From: Listeria monocytogenes ATCC 19117
GTDB taxonomy: Bacteria > Bacillota > Bacilli > Lactobacillales > Listeriaceae
NCBI RefSeq assembly: GCF_000307025.1
Contig: NC_018584.1
Location: 2,885,174-2,949,173 of the forward strand
DNA length: 64,000 nucleotides
Direction: 5' to 3'
Under the pieces are notes generated by a model. That model saw only the letters and a program-made list of their open reading frames with translations. It was not told where the DNA came from and searched no databases. Numbering within the stretch: the first letter of the stretch is position 1; each line of letters begins with the position of its first letter. Shown here piece after piece: positions 36,159 through 44,531 of this stretch. The position numbers were made by a program, and so were the translations under genes.

Positions 36159-37307
36159 TTAGCTATTTTTCACTTTTCGTCCTAAAGTAAACCAATACAC
36201 AGCAAAAAATACAACAAGTGCAATAATTGCTGTGCGATACATAATAGCATAATTGTAGTAAGTCGCAACAATACTCAAACCAAAACTACCAACAGCCATT
36301 CCAATGTCCATTCCCGAAAGAAAAGTCCCGTTCGCGGTACCTTTATTGTGCGGTGCAGCCCGGTCCACAGCCAGTGCTTGAAGCGCCGGTTGCGACATCC
36401 CGTAACCTAACCCGAAGAATAACGATGCGATAAACAAGCTGATTGCACCAGTTGCAAAAGAAAGAATTAATATCCCAATTATCATCGAAAGCGCTCCTGG
36501 AATAATAACAAAACGGTGTCCCTTCGTATCATAAAGTCGCCCAGCAAACAAACGGCTTACAAGAACCATAATCGCTTGCCCGATAAAATATATCCACGTT
36601 GTCGAAATCCCCAGTTCTGTTCCATATACCATCATAAATGTCTGGATCCCACCAAGCGGAATAGCCATTAATAAACACAAGCCCGCCGGAAGCAAGGCCG
36701 TTTTCTCAAACAATTTCATTTTTTGATGTACAATCTTTTCTGATTTTGGAATTTTCACCTGTGTCATCAAAATTAAAATAAACACCATCAAAACAAGCGA
36801 AAACGTCACTAAAACATCGAAAGAAAAATAATTCATAATTAAAATAGCGATAATCGGCGCAAGTGACATTCCAAGTGCAGTCGTAAGCCCATAAAAACCA
36901 ATACCTTCTCCCGTTCTGCTTGGTGGCACGAGTTTAGAAACGCCTGTAGCAATAGAAGTTGTTCCGATACCCCAGCCAGCCCCGTGAAAAAGCCGTAATA
37001 TGAGAAGGGCCGCCACCGCCGTTGACCAATAAAAGTTCACTGTAGTTAAAATTAAAATCAAAAAGCCCACGATAATAAGTACTTTCGGTCCGAATTTGTC
37101 ATTCCAACTCCCAGCAATCGCCCGCATTAATAGTGCTACGATGGAGAATAGCCCCACCGCCAAACTCGCTTCCATTTGCGTTCCACCTAGTTCAATAATG
37201 CGAGCCGGCAACGTAGGCATAAACACCATAAATCCAATATATAAAAGTACACTTCCTAACAATAAAAATACGTAGTCCTTCGTCCAAAGTCTTGTCTTAT
37301 TTTCCAA
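36159..37307 (-). CDS. MFS transporter controlled by a MarR regulator
   Basis: A 382-residue, 12-TM MFS protein with motif GSWNDKFGPKVLIIVG after TM2 and a typical second-half RLFAGRLYDTKGHRF. It follows the MarR gene by 13 bases, so the pair is an operon. Likely a drug/metabolite exporter whose substrate is the MarR ligand. Confidence 0.85.
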   Translation of the reverse strand: MENKTRLWTKDYVFLLLGSVLLYIGFMVFMPTLPARIIELGGTQMEASLAVGLFSIVALLMRAIAGSWNDKFGPKVLIIVGFLILILTTVNFYWSTAVAALLILRLFHGAGWGIGTTSIATGVSKLVPPSRTGEGIGFYGLTTALGMSLAPIIAILIMNYFSFDVLVTFSLVLMVFILILMTQVKIPKSEKIVHQKMKLFEKTALLPAGLCLLMAIPLGGIQTFMMVYGTELGISTTWIYFIGQAIMVLVSRLFAGRLYDTKGHRFVIIPGALSMIIGILILSFATGAISLFIASLFFGLGYGMSQPALQALAVDRAAPHNKGTANGTFLSGMDIGMAVGSFGLSIVATYYNYAIMYRTAIIALVVFFAVYWFTLGRKVKNS

Positions 37308-37320
37308 AATTTACCCCTCT

Positions 37321-37743
37321 TTACTCTATATTAGTAGAAATGTTCTTTAAAATAGCCGTGAATTGTTCCAAATCTGCGCGAGAAATCCCAGCAAACATTC
37401 TTTCACAACTCGCCTCCACGATATCGCGGAGTTCATTCGTCTCTTTTCTCCCTTTGTCCGTTAAAGATAAAAGTGAAATCCGTCTATCTTCTGTACTCAC
37501 TTCCCGCACAACAAGCTCTTTCCTAAGTAAAACATCGACAATCCGATTCACGGTTGGCGTGTCCTTTTTCGTCCAAAGAGCAATCTCTTTTTGCGAAATC
37601 GGCTCGTTCGCCTCAATCCCCTCTAAAACTGACCATTGCTCTGGTGTCACATCATAACTTGCAATCGAACGCAGCAAAAATAAATGCATTTTCTTCGCTG
37701 TCGTATTTACATCAAATGATATTTCATCATAATATCCGCGCAT
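37321..37743 (-). CDS. MarR-family regulator
   Basis: A 140-residue winged-helix protein (VTPEQWSVLEGIE, then ISQKEIALWTKKDTPTVNRIVDVLLRKELV, with wing STEDRRISLLSLT). The ATG at 37743 after GAGGATAAAT is chosen over longer in-frame starts that would lie in the operator region. It represses its own operon with the MFS gene. Confidence 0.9.
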   Translation of the reverse strand: MRGYYDEISFDVNTTAKKMHLFLLRSIASYDVTPEQWSVLEGIEANEPISQKEIALWTKKDTPTVNRIVDVLLRKELVVREVSTEDRRISLLSLTDKGRKETNELRDIVEASCERMFAGISRADLEQFTAILKNISTNIE

Positions 37744-37760
37744 ATTTATCCTCATTTCTA

Positions 37761-37818
37761 TTGTCGTAACAATAATTGTCATAACAACCATTATACATAC
37801 TGATTACTTTTTTGACAA
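37761..37818 (-). promoter_or_regulatory. MarR-MFS promoter with tandem operators
   Basis: On the minus strand, -35 TTGTCA (37818-37813), 17 bases, -10 TATAAT (37795-37790). Just downstream are two TTGT-N4-ACAA palindromes (37776-37787 and 37761-37772), centres 15 bp apart. They overlap the likely transcription start, an arrangement for repression. Confidence 0.7.
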
Positions 37819-37822
37819 GAAA

Positions 37823-37844
37823 AACAGTCGAATAAACGACTGTT
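37823..37844 (-). terminator. Intrinsic terminator of the SOS-linked gene
   Basis: An 8-bp stem AACAGTCG/CGACTGTT with loop TTTATT, followed by TTTTCTT on the minus strand. Confidence 0.75.
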
Positions 37845-37845
37845 C

Positions 37846-38199
37846 CTACAATAATTCCACATCTATAATATCTCTAAATTCGATTACATACTCATACCCA
37901 ACAATATCTTTCAAAATAACTTCTTCCGTTAACATATCTATTTCTAGCGGCACTAAGTCCTGTGTTTCAATCTCTCCAAGCCCAAGAAATGCGGAAGGAT
38001 ATTCAAATGGCGCTAAACGCAGAGAAGATACATCTGCTTCTTGAAAATATTTTAAACGAACGACCCATTCTCGCTTTATAGCATCTTTTAATGTGATAAA
38101 AAAGCTTTCGCGCTCTAAATAATCCACTTCTGGCCGACTCGTTAAAAAAGCAGCATTCTTCTCTGTTCGCACTTGCTCTTTCTGAATTGCCGTAACCAT
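37846..38199 (-). CDS. Small protein under a LexA box (possibly YolD-like)
   Basis: About 117 residues, no membrane segment. ATG at 38202 or 38199, 3-6 bases after AGAGGTG. It has a central WVVRLKYFQ strand and an EFRDIIDVELL ending that recall YolD-like proteins, though the match is weak. The promoter carries a LexA box in its spacer, so it should be induced by DNA damage. I recall a gene at this position in the L. monocytogenes SOS regulon. Confidence 0.65.
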   Translation of the reverse strand: MVTAIQKEQVRTEKNAAFLTSRPEVDYLERESFFITLKDAIKREWVVRLKYFQEADVSSLRLAPFEYPSAFLGLGEIETQDLVPLEIDMLTEEVILKDIVGYEYVIEFRDIIDVELL

Positions 38200-38219
38200 C
38201 ATTATCACCTCTTAACTTT

Positions 38220-38248
38220 ATTATACGAACAAACGTTCTTAAAATCAA
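38220..38248 (-). promoter_or_regulatory. SOS promoter: LexA box between -35 and -10
   Basis: On the minus strand, -35 TTGATT (38248-38243), 17 bases, -10 TATAAT (38225-38220). The spacer contains CGAACAAACGTTCT (38226-38239), matching the Gram-positive LexA consensus CGAACRNNYGTTYK. Confidence 0.85.
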
Positions 38249-38325
38249 GTAATTTGCTAAAAAAATTTTTTCATAAGAGCCTGAATAGGTTTAGCGCTTA
38301 CATATTCTTTTTCCGACAAAAACAC

Positions 38326-38353
38326 TTGCAAATTAATGAATAGTTGCTATACT
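38326..38353 (+). promoter_or_regulatory. Promoter of the nitroreductase gene
   Basis: TTGCAA (38326-38331), 16 bases, TATACT (38348-38353), 40 bases before the start codon. Confidence 0.65.
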
Positions 38354-38392
38354 TATGTAAGTAAATAACATTAACAAAGGAGTTTTATTATT

Positions 38393-38992
38393 ATGACTAA
38401 TACATTTTTAGATTCTATTAAAGTTCGTCGTTCCATTTATGCACTAGATAAAAACGTTTCCGTTGAGGATTCCAAAATTGAAGAAATTATTAAAGACGCT
38501 GTTAAATATAGCCCATCTTCATTCAACTCCCAAAGCTCTCGCGCTGTCATTCTTTTAGGAGAAAACCATGATAAACTTTGGAATATCGTAGAAGATACAT
38601 TACGCGCTATCGTACCTGCTGAAAACTTTGCAGCTACAGAAGAAAAAGTTGGTTCTTTCCGCGCTGGATACGGAACAGTTCTTTTCTTTGAAGATACTGC
38701 TGTTATTGAAGGCTTACAAGAAAACTTCGCTCTATATGCAGACAACTTCCCTGTATGGTCTGAACAATCTTCAGGTATTGCACAACATTCAGTATGGGTT
38801 GCTCTTGCAAACGCTGGAATTGGTGCATCTCTACAACATTACAACCCACTAATTGACGATGCTGTTAAAGCTGAATGGAATATTCCTGCAAGCTGGAACT
38901 TACGCGCGCAAATGCCGTTTGGTAACATCGTTCAAGAAGCTGGCGAAAAAGAATTCATCGATGACGCTGATCGTTTCCGCGTTTTCAAATAA
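38393..38992 (+). CDS. Nitroreductase-family protein (Frm2/YdgI-like)
   Basis: A 199-residue FMN-binding nitroreductase-like protein: VRRSIYALDKN at the N-terminus, SSFNSQSSRAVIL, and GIGASLQHYNPLID. Similar to yeast Frm2/Hbn1-type oxidoreductases. ATG follows AAAGGAG. Monocistronic, with its own promoter and a terminator right after a parS site. Confidence 0.9.
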   Translation: MTNTFLDSIKVRRSIYALDKNVSVEDSKIEEIIKDAVKYSPSSFNSQSSRAVILLGENHDKLWNIVEDTLRAIVPAENFAATEEKVGSFRAGYGTVLFFEDTAVIEGLQENFALYADNFPVWSEQSSGIAQHSVWVALANAGIGASLQHYNPLIDDAVKAEWNIPASWNLRAQMPFGNIVQEAGEKEFIDDADRFRVFK

Positions 38993-38996
38993 TAAA

Positions 38997-39012
38997 TGTT
39001 TCACGTGAAACA
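38997..39012. promoter_or_regulatory. parS site 3
   Basis: A perfect TGTTTCACGTGAAACA four bases past the nitroreductase stop codon. Confidence 0.95.
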
Positions 39013-39053
39013 AAAAATTCCGCGACCATTAACTGGTATCGCGGAATTTTTAT
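39013..39053. terminator. Bidirectional intrinsic terminator
   Basis: AAAAATTCCGCGA pairs with TCGCGGAATTTTT between convergent nitroreductase and thioredoxin genes. Confidence 0.9.
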
Positions 39054-39370
39054 TTTGCCAAACTTTTAAATCTGCTTCTAAGTTCATCACAACTTACAAT
39101 ACCAGCAATCCCGCCTTTAATTTCTCCATCAACAAGAACAAGCGAATTTGGTATTCCTTTTACATCAAATTTCTGAGCTAATGCGCGTTGTTTATCTACA
39201 TTAATTTTCACAACTTGGACATTACCTTCTTCCATCTCAGCGAATTGCTCAAGTGTTGGCCAAAAGCAGCGACACGGTGCGCACCACTCTGCCCAAAAGT
39301 TAAGTAATATTTTAGGATGGCTACTAATAATCTCTTCCAAGTCATCTTCTTTTGCAAAAATAATCGCCAT
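39050..39370 (-). CDS. Thioredoxin-like protein
   Basis: A 106-residue thioredoxin fold with active site WCAPC (followed by RCF) and cis-Pro GIPNSLVLVDG. No signal peptide, so cytosolic. The ATG at 39370 after GAGGTGG is preferred to a longer start. It is an accessory thioredoxin, more diverged than the main TrxA. It is flanked by two parS sites. Confidence 0.9.
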   Translation of the reverse strand: MAIIFAKEDDLEEIISSHPKILLNFWAEWCAPCRCFWPTLEQFAEMEEGNVQVVKINVDKQRALAQKFDVKGIPNSLVLVDGEIKGGIAGIVSCDELRSRFKSLAK

Positions 39371-39474
39371 ACATATCCACCTCACATTCAGAATATTCCA
39401 AAGTTGTATCGTGGTCAAGTAAAGGGTTTTAGAATAGCAATATATCTTGCTTTTTGTTCATTTTTTGACACTTT

Positions 39475-39490
39475 TGTTTCACGTGAAACA
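39475..39490. promoter_or_regulatory. parS site 4
   Basis: A perfect TGTTTCACGTGAAACA, two bases past the pgmB stop codon, 478 bp from site 3. Confidence 0.95.
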
Positions 39491-39492
39491 TT

Positions 39493-40155
39493 TTATTTGC
39501 TATGTAAGATTTCTAAAATGCGTAAATCTAGCAAACCTGTACTTTTCACAGTCATATCCGCGTCACGGAGTCCAGAACCAACACCAACGCTTACAATTCC
39601 AGCTGCATTTATTGCTTCAATTCCAGCTTGAGCGTCTTCAATTCCGACTACCTCTGATGTTTCTAAACCTAGACCACGGCAAGCTTCCACAAAAATTTCT
39701 GGATCAGGTTTTGATTTAGTGATTTTAGCCGCGTCGACAATATAATCAAATTCTTGTTCCATTTCTAATGCGCTCAAAACCGTCCGAGCATTTTTCGAAA
39801 CAGATGCAATTGCGCATTTGAGATTTTGCTTTTTAAGATCCACTATAAGTTCTTTAATTCCTGGTAAAACATCCGCTGGCGTAATTTCTTTTAGCAAGCT
39901 AACATAAAAGTCATTTTTATCAGCTGCAAGAGCTTCGATCTGCTCTTCTGTAAAGTCATTTTCGCGACCGTCTTTCTTTAAAATAAGAAGTAGGGAGTCA
40001 ATTCTGCTTACTCCTTTTAAATTCTCATTAAATGCTTCATCAAATTCGATTCCAATACTCTCAGCTGTTTTTTTCCAGGCTAAGTAATGATAATGTGCTG
40101 TATCCGTGATGACGCCATCTAAATCGAAAACTACTCCTTTTAATGCTGTTGTCAT
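39493..40155 (-). CDS. pgmB: Beta-phosphoglucomutase
   Basis: A 220-residue HAD enzyme matching beta-PGM: FDLDGVITDTAHYHYLAWK with the two active Asp, GVSRIDSL, IASVSKNA and KPDPEIF. Converts beta-glucose-1-phosphate to glucose-6-phosphate, the product expected from the GH65 phosphorylase in the same operon. The ATG at 40155 overlaps the glycerate kinase stop (ATGA). Confidence 0.93.
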   Translation of the reverse strand: MTTALKGVVFDLDGVITDTAHYHYLAWKKTAESIGIEFDEAFNENLKGVSRIDSLLLILKKDGRENDFTEEQIEALAADKNDFYVSLLKEITPADVLPGIKELIVDLKKQNLKCAIASVSKNARTVLSALEMEQEFDYIVDAAKITKSKPDPEIFVEACRGLGLETSEVVGIEDAQAGIEAINAAGIVSVGVGSGLRDADMTVKSTGLLDLRILEILHSK

Positions 40156-41273
40156 TCTACTCGTCCTTTCCAAACTGCCGCAACATTTCGCGCGGTTCTT
40201 CTTAAATTATTTGGTGTTTCTTTCAGTATATTTTCTAAAGTTGCTGGTTTGGCAATGGATGGAAATACTGCGCTGATTCCGACTTCATATACTGCTTCTA
40301 GTCCTTCACCAACACTTCCACAAATTGCAAAAACTGGTGTTTCTTTCGGCACTACTTTCGCAACACCCACAGGAGCTTTCCCTTGTGCGGTTTGCCCGTC
40401 CATTTTCCCTTCGCCAACAATGACCAAATCTGCATCCTCACAAATGGTTTTGATTTGAAGTGCTTCAATAACAAAATCAATTCCCGATAAAAGGTTAGCT
40501 TTTGCAAACGTCACAAGTCCAGCACCAATCCCACCCCCGGCACCTGCTCGCGGCATTGTAACCATGGCGGGATTCGCTAACTGATAAAACTGGCGCATTG
40601 CCCCATCAGCTGTTGCTAAATCTGTAACGGCTAGCCCTTTTTGTGGACCAAACACATACGATGCGCCAGCTTCTCCACAAAGTGGGTTTTCGACATCCGT
40701 CACAATATTTACTGTGATGTTTTCTAGTTCAGCTGGGACTTTTTCGGAACGAATGGTTGCTATATCAGCTAAATTTGCGCCAATCGGGTTGACGATATTA
40801 TTTTCTGCATCTAGGAATTCATAGCCAAGCGCACTAGCCATGCCAATTCCGCCATCGTTTGAAGCGCTTCCACCAATCCCAATAATAATCTCGGTCGCAC
40901 CTTTTTCCATGGCGTGCAAAATTAGCTCGCCCACTCCTTTAGTACTCACTTGAAGTGGATCGCGTCTAGTCGTCGGAACCAAGTGCAAACCACAAACTTC
41001 GGCCATTTCTATTAAAGCTTTTTTGTTCCCATCCGTAAAAGCAACTTGTGCTGAAACTGGGTCACCAAAAGGGCCGGACACATCGATTTTCATTTTTTTC
41101 GCACCTAAAGCTTTACTTAAAATCTCTAGCGTACCTTCCCCGCCATCACTGACAGGGAGTAAATGATAATCAGCATCCGGATAAATTTCTTGAAAGCCCT
41201 CTTTAATATACTCTGCCACCTCATGCGCCGTCAAACTTTCTTTGAATGAATCCGGTGCAATGACAATTTTCAT
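40152..41273 (-). CDS. Glycerate kinase (GarK/GlxK family)
   Basis: A 373-residue glycerate kinase type I: IAPDSFKESLTAHEVA start, PVSDGGEGTLE, GIGGSASNDGGIGMA and GEGKMDGQTAQGKAP. Phosphorylates glycerate to 2-phosphoglycerate (or 3-phosphoglycerate). It overlaps the GH65 gene by four bases (ATGA). Its presence in a disaccharide-phosphorylase operon implies that the substrate contains a glyceric acid unit. Confidence 0.94.
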   Translation of the reverse strand: MKIVIAPDSFKESLTAHEVAEYIKEGFQEIYPDADYHLLPVSDGGEGTLEILSKALGAKKMKIDVSGPFGDPVSAQVAFTDGNKKALIEMAEVCGLHLVPTTRRDPLQVSTKGVGELILHAMEKGATEIIIGIGGSASNDGGIGMASALGYEFLDAENNIVNPIGANLADIATIRSEKVPAELENITVNIVTDVENPLCGEAGASYVFGPQKGLAVTDLATADGAMRQFYQLANPAMVTMPRAGAGGGIGAGLVTFAKANLLSGIDFVIEALQIKTICEDADLVIVGEGKMDGQTAQGKAPVGVAKVVPKETPVFAICGSVGEGLEAVYEVGISAVFPSIAKPATLENILKETPNNLRRTARNVAAVWKGRVE

Positions 41274-43447
41274 AAAGACACATCCTTCTGATCCAACTTA
41301 ATAGTTAATGTATCTGTTAATTGATGTTTTTCTCCGTGAATAACTAATTCTAGCACGCTTTTTGTGCTTTTTGAAAGGTGTAATCTGTTTTGCGCAATTT
41401 CTACCAAGATTTTTTCACCTTTCCAAGAGAATTCAAATGCCACAGATTGCCAGGAATCCGGTATGTTTGGCGCGATTTCAAGTAGTTCTCCACTAGTATC
41501 TATACCCGCAAATCCAAAAACCACCGCCAACCATATTGCGCCGAGTGAGGCCGCATGGAGCCCGTCATCCGATGAATGCGGCTCATTTCCAAGGTCAATT
41601 AAACACGCTTCTTGGAAAAATTGGTAGGCTTGTGCGCGATTTCCAGTTCGATTTTCTACAATTGCATGGATTGCTTTACTTAAAGAGGAATCATGAATTG
41701 TTCGATTTTCATAGTAATCCAAATTCTGCTTCACAGCATCTGGTGCAAACATCCTCGGAAACAGGTAAAACAACATGACTAAATCTGCTTGCTTTAAGAT
41801 TTGTAGTTCGTTCACTTCTTGACGAGAATAATCTAGTAGAATCCCTTGTGTTCCTTGTGCCGCCTTATATTTATCCAAATTTATCCAATCTTTTTCTAAG
41901 AAAGTATCATCTTGCGGAATTAAGCCAGACTCATTTGCGACAGGTAAATAGATTTTTTCAAGAAAAGCTTCTGCACGGGCTACAAAATCTGCATTATCTT
42001 TATTCCATTCTAAAGCTTTTTTCACATTATAGTGTGCCATATAATTCGTATACGTATTATTATCGATATGCTCGGTGTATTCGTCTGGACCAATCACATC
42101 AAGGATTTCCAGTCGTCCATTACGATTAGTTGCACGGCTTAGCCAAAATTCCGCTGTTTCAAGGAGCAGCTCTGAACCACACTCTTTCATAAACTGAGCA
42201 TCCTTAGTCGCCGTTTCATATTCACAAACCGCATAAGCAATATCCGCAACTAAATGATGCTCCGAAATCGCCGACGCTACTTTTTGACGTGTGCCAGTTC
42301 GAATATTAATCGCTGCAAATTCAGGCGTTTCTTCTTCGCCAGAGAATGCACTTTCCCACGGAAAAAGCGCCCCATTATAGCCGTTTTTCGTTGCCTTTTC
42401 TTTCGCTTCTTTCAAATGAAGGTAGCGATATTTTAATAATTGTTTGGCAATTTCCGGCTTATTATAAAGGAAAAATGGCATAATAAAAATTTCTGTATCC
42501 CAAAAAACATGCCCTTTGTAACCTTCCCCGGTCAGCCCTTTCGCACCAACACTACAACGAAAATCATCTTTCGGCGTCATAATTTCTAAGTGATAGCACG
42601 CAAAATCTAGTGCAAATTGGTCAAAATCATTCGTGCTCTCAACACGGACACCCGCATGCTCCCAAAAATCTGCCCATAAAGTTTCCGAAGCTCTTTTCAA
42701 TTCTGCATAAGTCGTATTTGGAAGTTCCGCATCCACTTGATCCAGGGATGTTTTAACCATGCTTATTTTCTCCAAAGTAAATAGTTGATTTTCAGCGATT
42801 TCTTGCTCTACTTCGGTCATTAATTGTCTGTTTTTCGCAGTGAAAATCCCTTTTTTATTCACTTTTGTTGCTATTGTAATATGCTGTTTGCTCTCGATGG
42901 TCTCATATTCGCCAACCATCAACTTCTCATCAAAAATTCGTAGACTCAACTCCGCCAGCTGCTGTGTTCCAAAATTAGTTTGTTGCGCATCAATACCAGT
43001 TTTTACTTTGACTTTCGCCGCACCGCTCAAAGGCATTATCTCCACTTTAGCAGCAATGACGTGCTTTGCTGCTTTTGAAACAAATCGGTGAAAATTCAGT
43101 TGATACTTCTTGCCCGCGCTACTTTCCCAAGTAATTTTTCGAATTAATTCTCCTGTATTCATATCTAAATAACGCTCGTAAGCATGGACTTTCCCCGCTT
43201 GCATCGAAAAATTTTCCCCATCAAGCATCACTTGGAAACGCGTCACATCCGGCAAATTAACAAGTTCCGAACTCAGCGAACCGCTCGGACGATTATAAAT
43301 CCCCGCCACATACATACCGCGAACTTGCTCCGGATATTCTTCTTCAAGAGCACCGCGCACGCCCAAATAGCCATTTCCCACAGTCATTTGGCTACCATAT
43401 TTATTTAGATAATTTAATGCAAATTCCTTCTCGATTATTTTCTTCAT
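41270..43447 (-). CDS. GH65 family glycoside phosphorylase
   Basis: A 725-residue GH65 enzyme (maltose/kojibiose/trehalose phosphorylase family). Features: MTVGNGYLGVRGALEE, FWDTEIFIMPFFLYNKPE, the catalytic-acid segment IGPDEYTEHIDNNTYTNY and the phosphate-binding SSLSKAIHAIV with HAASLGAIW. Inverting enzymes of this family release beta-glucose-1-phosphate. The annotation 'maltose phosphorylase' would be too specific; linkage and acceptor are not decided by these motifs. Confidence 0.9.
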   Translation of the reverse strand: MKKIIEKEFALNYLNKYGSQMTVGNGYLGVRGALEEEYPEQVRGMYVAGIYNRPSGSLSSELVNLPDVTRFQVMLDGENFSMQAGKVHAYERYLDMNTGELIRKITWESSAGKKYQLNFHRFVSKAAKHVIAAKVEIMPLSGAAKVKVKTGIDAQQTNFGTQQLAELSLRIFDEKLMVGEYETIESKQHITIATKVNKKGIFTAKNRQLMTEVEQEIAENQLFTLEKISMVKTSLDQVDAELPNTTYAELKRASETLWADFWEHAGVRVESTNDFDQFALDFACYHLEIMTPKDDFRCSVGAKGLTGEGYKGHVFWDTEIFIMPFFLYNKPEIAKQLLKYRYLHLKEAKEKATKNGYNGALFPWESAFSGEEETPEFAAINIRTGTRQKVASAISEHHLVADIAYAVCEYETATKDAQFMKECGSELLLETAEFWLSRATNRNGRLEILDVIGPDEYTEHIDNNTYTNYMAHYNVKKALEWNKDNADFVARAEAFLEKIYLPVANESGLIPQDDTFLEKDWINLDKYKAAQGTQGILLDYSRQEVNELQILKQADLVMLFYLFPRMFAPDAVKQNLDYYENRTIHDSSLSKAIHAIVENRTGNRAQAYQFFQEACLIDLGNEPHSSDDGLHAASLGAIWLAVVFGFAGIDTSGELLEIAPNIPDSWQSVAFEFSWKGEKILVEIAQNRLHLSKSTKSVLELVIHGEKHQLTDTLTIKLDQKDVSL

Positions 43448-44475
43448 AAAGAAACACTCTCACCTTTTTCTGCCGATTCGTATAAACTTTCAACAATTTT
43501 TTGTATGATATAACCTTGTTCAGCGCCAGCAAGTTCCACTTTTCCAGCACCAAGAACGCTATCAACAAATGCTTTCATGCTGTTTTCGTGTTTATTTTCT
43601 TCCAGTTGTCCTAACTTCTCTAACAACTGAAATTCACCTGCATTATCTGTATAAATTTCAGCCGGGTATAAACTGCCTCCTGCTAAATCACCGAAAAAAT
43701 CAACATTTAGCGCACTTTCTGGCTTGATATGTAGCGCAAAAGAAGTATCTAATTCAATTAATCCTCCATTTTCCAGTTCAATAAAGCCGAATAAAGAATC
43801 CTCTACCGTATATTTTTCCGGATCCCATGAACCAAATGTCCCCGCACTTTTCTTGGTTCCGATTTTTTGAAAACTTTTTGCCGTTACTTTCTTCACTTTT
43901 GGAAAACCAAGGACAAACATCGCCGCGTCGAGCATGTGAATTCCCATATCAATCAGCGGACCCCCGCCTTGCATTTCTTTATTCGTAAAAGTTCCCCAAC
44001 CCGGCACGCCAGAACGACGAAGCGCAGTTGCTTTCACACAATAAATTTCACCTAGAAGCGCCGAATTTCTCTTTAAAAACTGTGCTTCACTGGAAAAACG
44101 ATGATGAAAATCATACGCCAAAATCGCGCCTTTTTCTTCCGCAAGTTCCCACATTGCTTTCGCTTCCGCCGCACTCATTGCGGGTGGCTTTTCACACATA
44201 ACGGCCGCTCCATTCGCTAGTGACAACATCACATTATCAAAATGGAACCGATTAGGCGTGCAAATACTAATAATATCGATTTTCTCGACCGCAAACATCT
44301 CTTCTGCCGTAGCATAATGCTTCTCAAAACCATTGTTCGCACGAAACTCTTCGCCACGCTCCAAACTTGGGTCGCAAACAGCTACAAGCTCCAGTTCATT
44401 TCTTGTCTTATAATACGCAGCGTGGACCTTCTCAGCGACTTGTCCAGCACCGATAATTGCAACTCTTTTCTTCAT
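43444..44475 (-). CDS. Gfo/Idh/MocA-family dehydrogenase
   Basis: A 343-residue protein with RVAIIGAGQVAEKVHAAYY, SICTPNRFH, CEKPPAMS and MGIHMLDAAM. NAD(P)-dependent sugar or inositol dehydrogenase. Overlaps GH65 by four bases (ATGA). Together with the TIM-barrel isomerase and zinc ADH it may catalyse oxidation at C3 of a glucoside. Confidence 0.9.
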   Translation of the reverse strand: MKKRVAIIGAGQVAEKVHAAYYKTRNELELVAVCDPSLERGEEFRANNGFEKHYATAEEMFAVEKIDIISICTPNRFHFDNVMLSLANGAAVMCEKPPAMSAAEAKAMWELAEEKGAILAYDFHHRFSSEAQFLKRNSALLGEIYCVKATALRRSGVPGWGTFTNKEMQGGGPLIDMGIHMLDAAMFVLGFPKVKKVTAKSFQKIGTKKSAGTFGSWDPEKYTVEDSLFGFIELENGGLIELDTSFALHIKPESALNVDFFGDLAGGSLYPAEIYTDNAGEFQLLEKLGQLEENKHENSMKAFVDSVLGAGKVELAGAEQGYIIQKIVESLYESAEKGESVSL

Positions 44476-44494
44476 ATCCGAAACTCCTTTTAGA

Positions 44495-44526
44495 AAAATC
44501 CGTCCGCTTTAATTGGGACGGATTTT
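44495..44526 (-). terminator. Intercistronic terminator-like hairpin
   Basis: An 11-bp stem AAAATCCGTCC/GGACGGATTTT between the TIM-barrel gene and the downstream dehydrogenase gene. Partial termination would lower expression of the distal genes. Confidence 0.75.
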
Positions 44527-44531
44527 CTATT

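Noticed and set aside
38289-38303. cre site upstream of the nitroreductase gene
   Set aside because: GTTTAGCGCTTACAT misses a conserved position and the gene has no catabolic context.
41270-43447. Maltose phosphorylase as a firm name for the GH65 enzyme
   Set aside because: GH65 motifs do not fix linkage or acceptor, and the operon context argues for another substrate.
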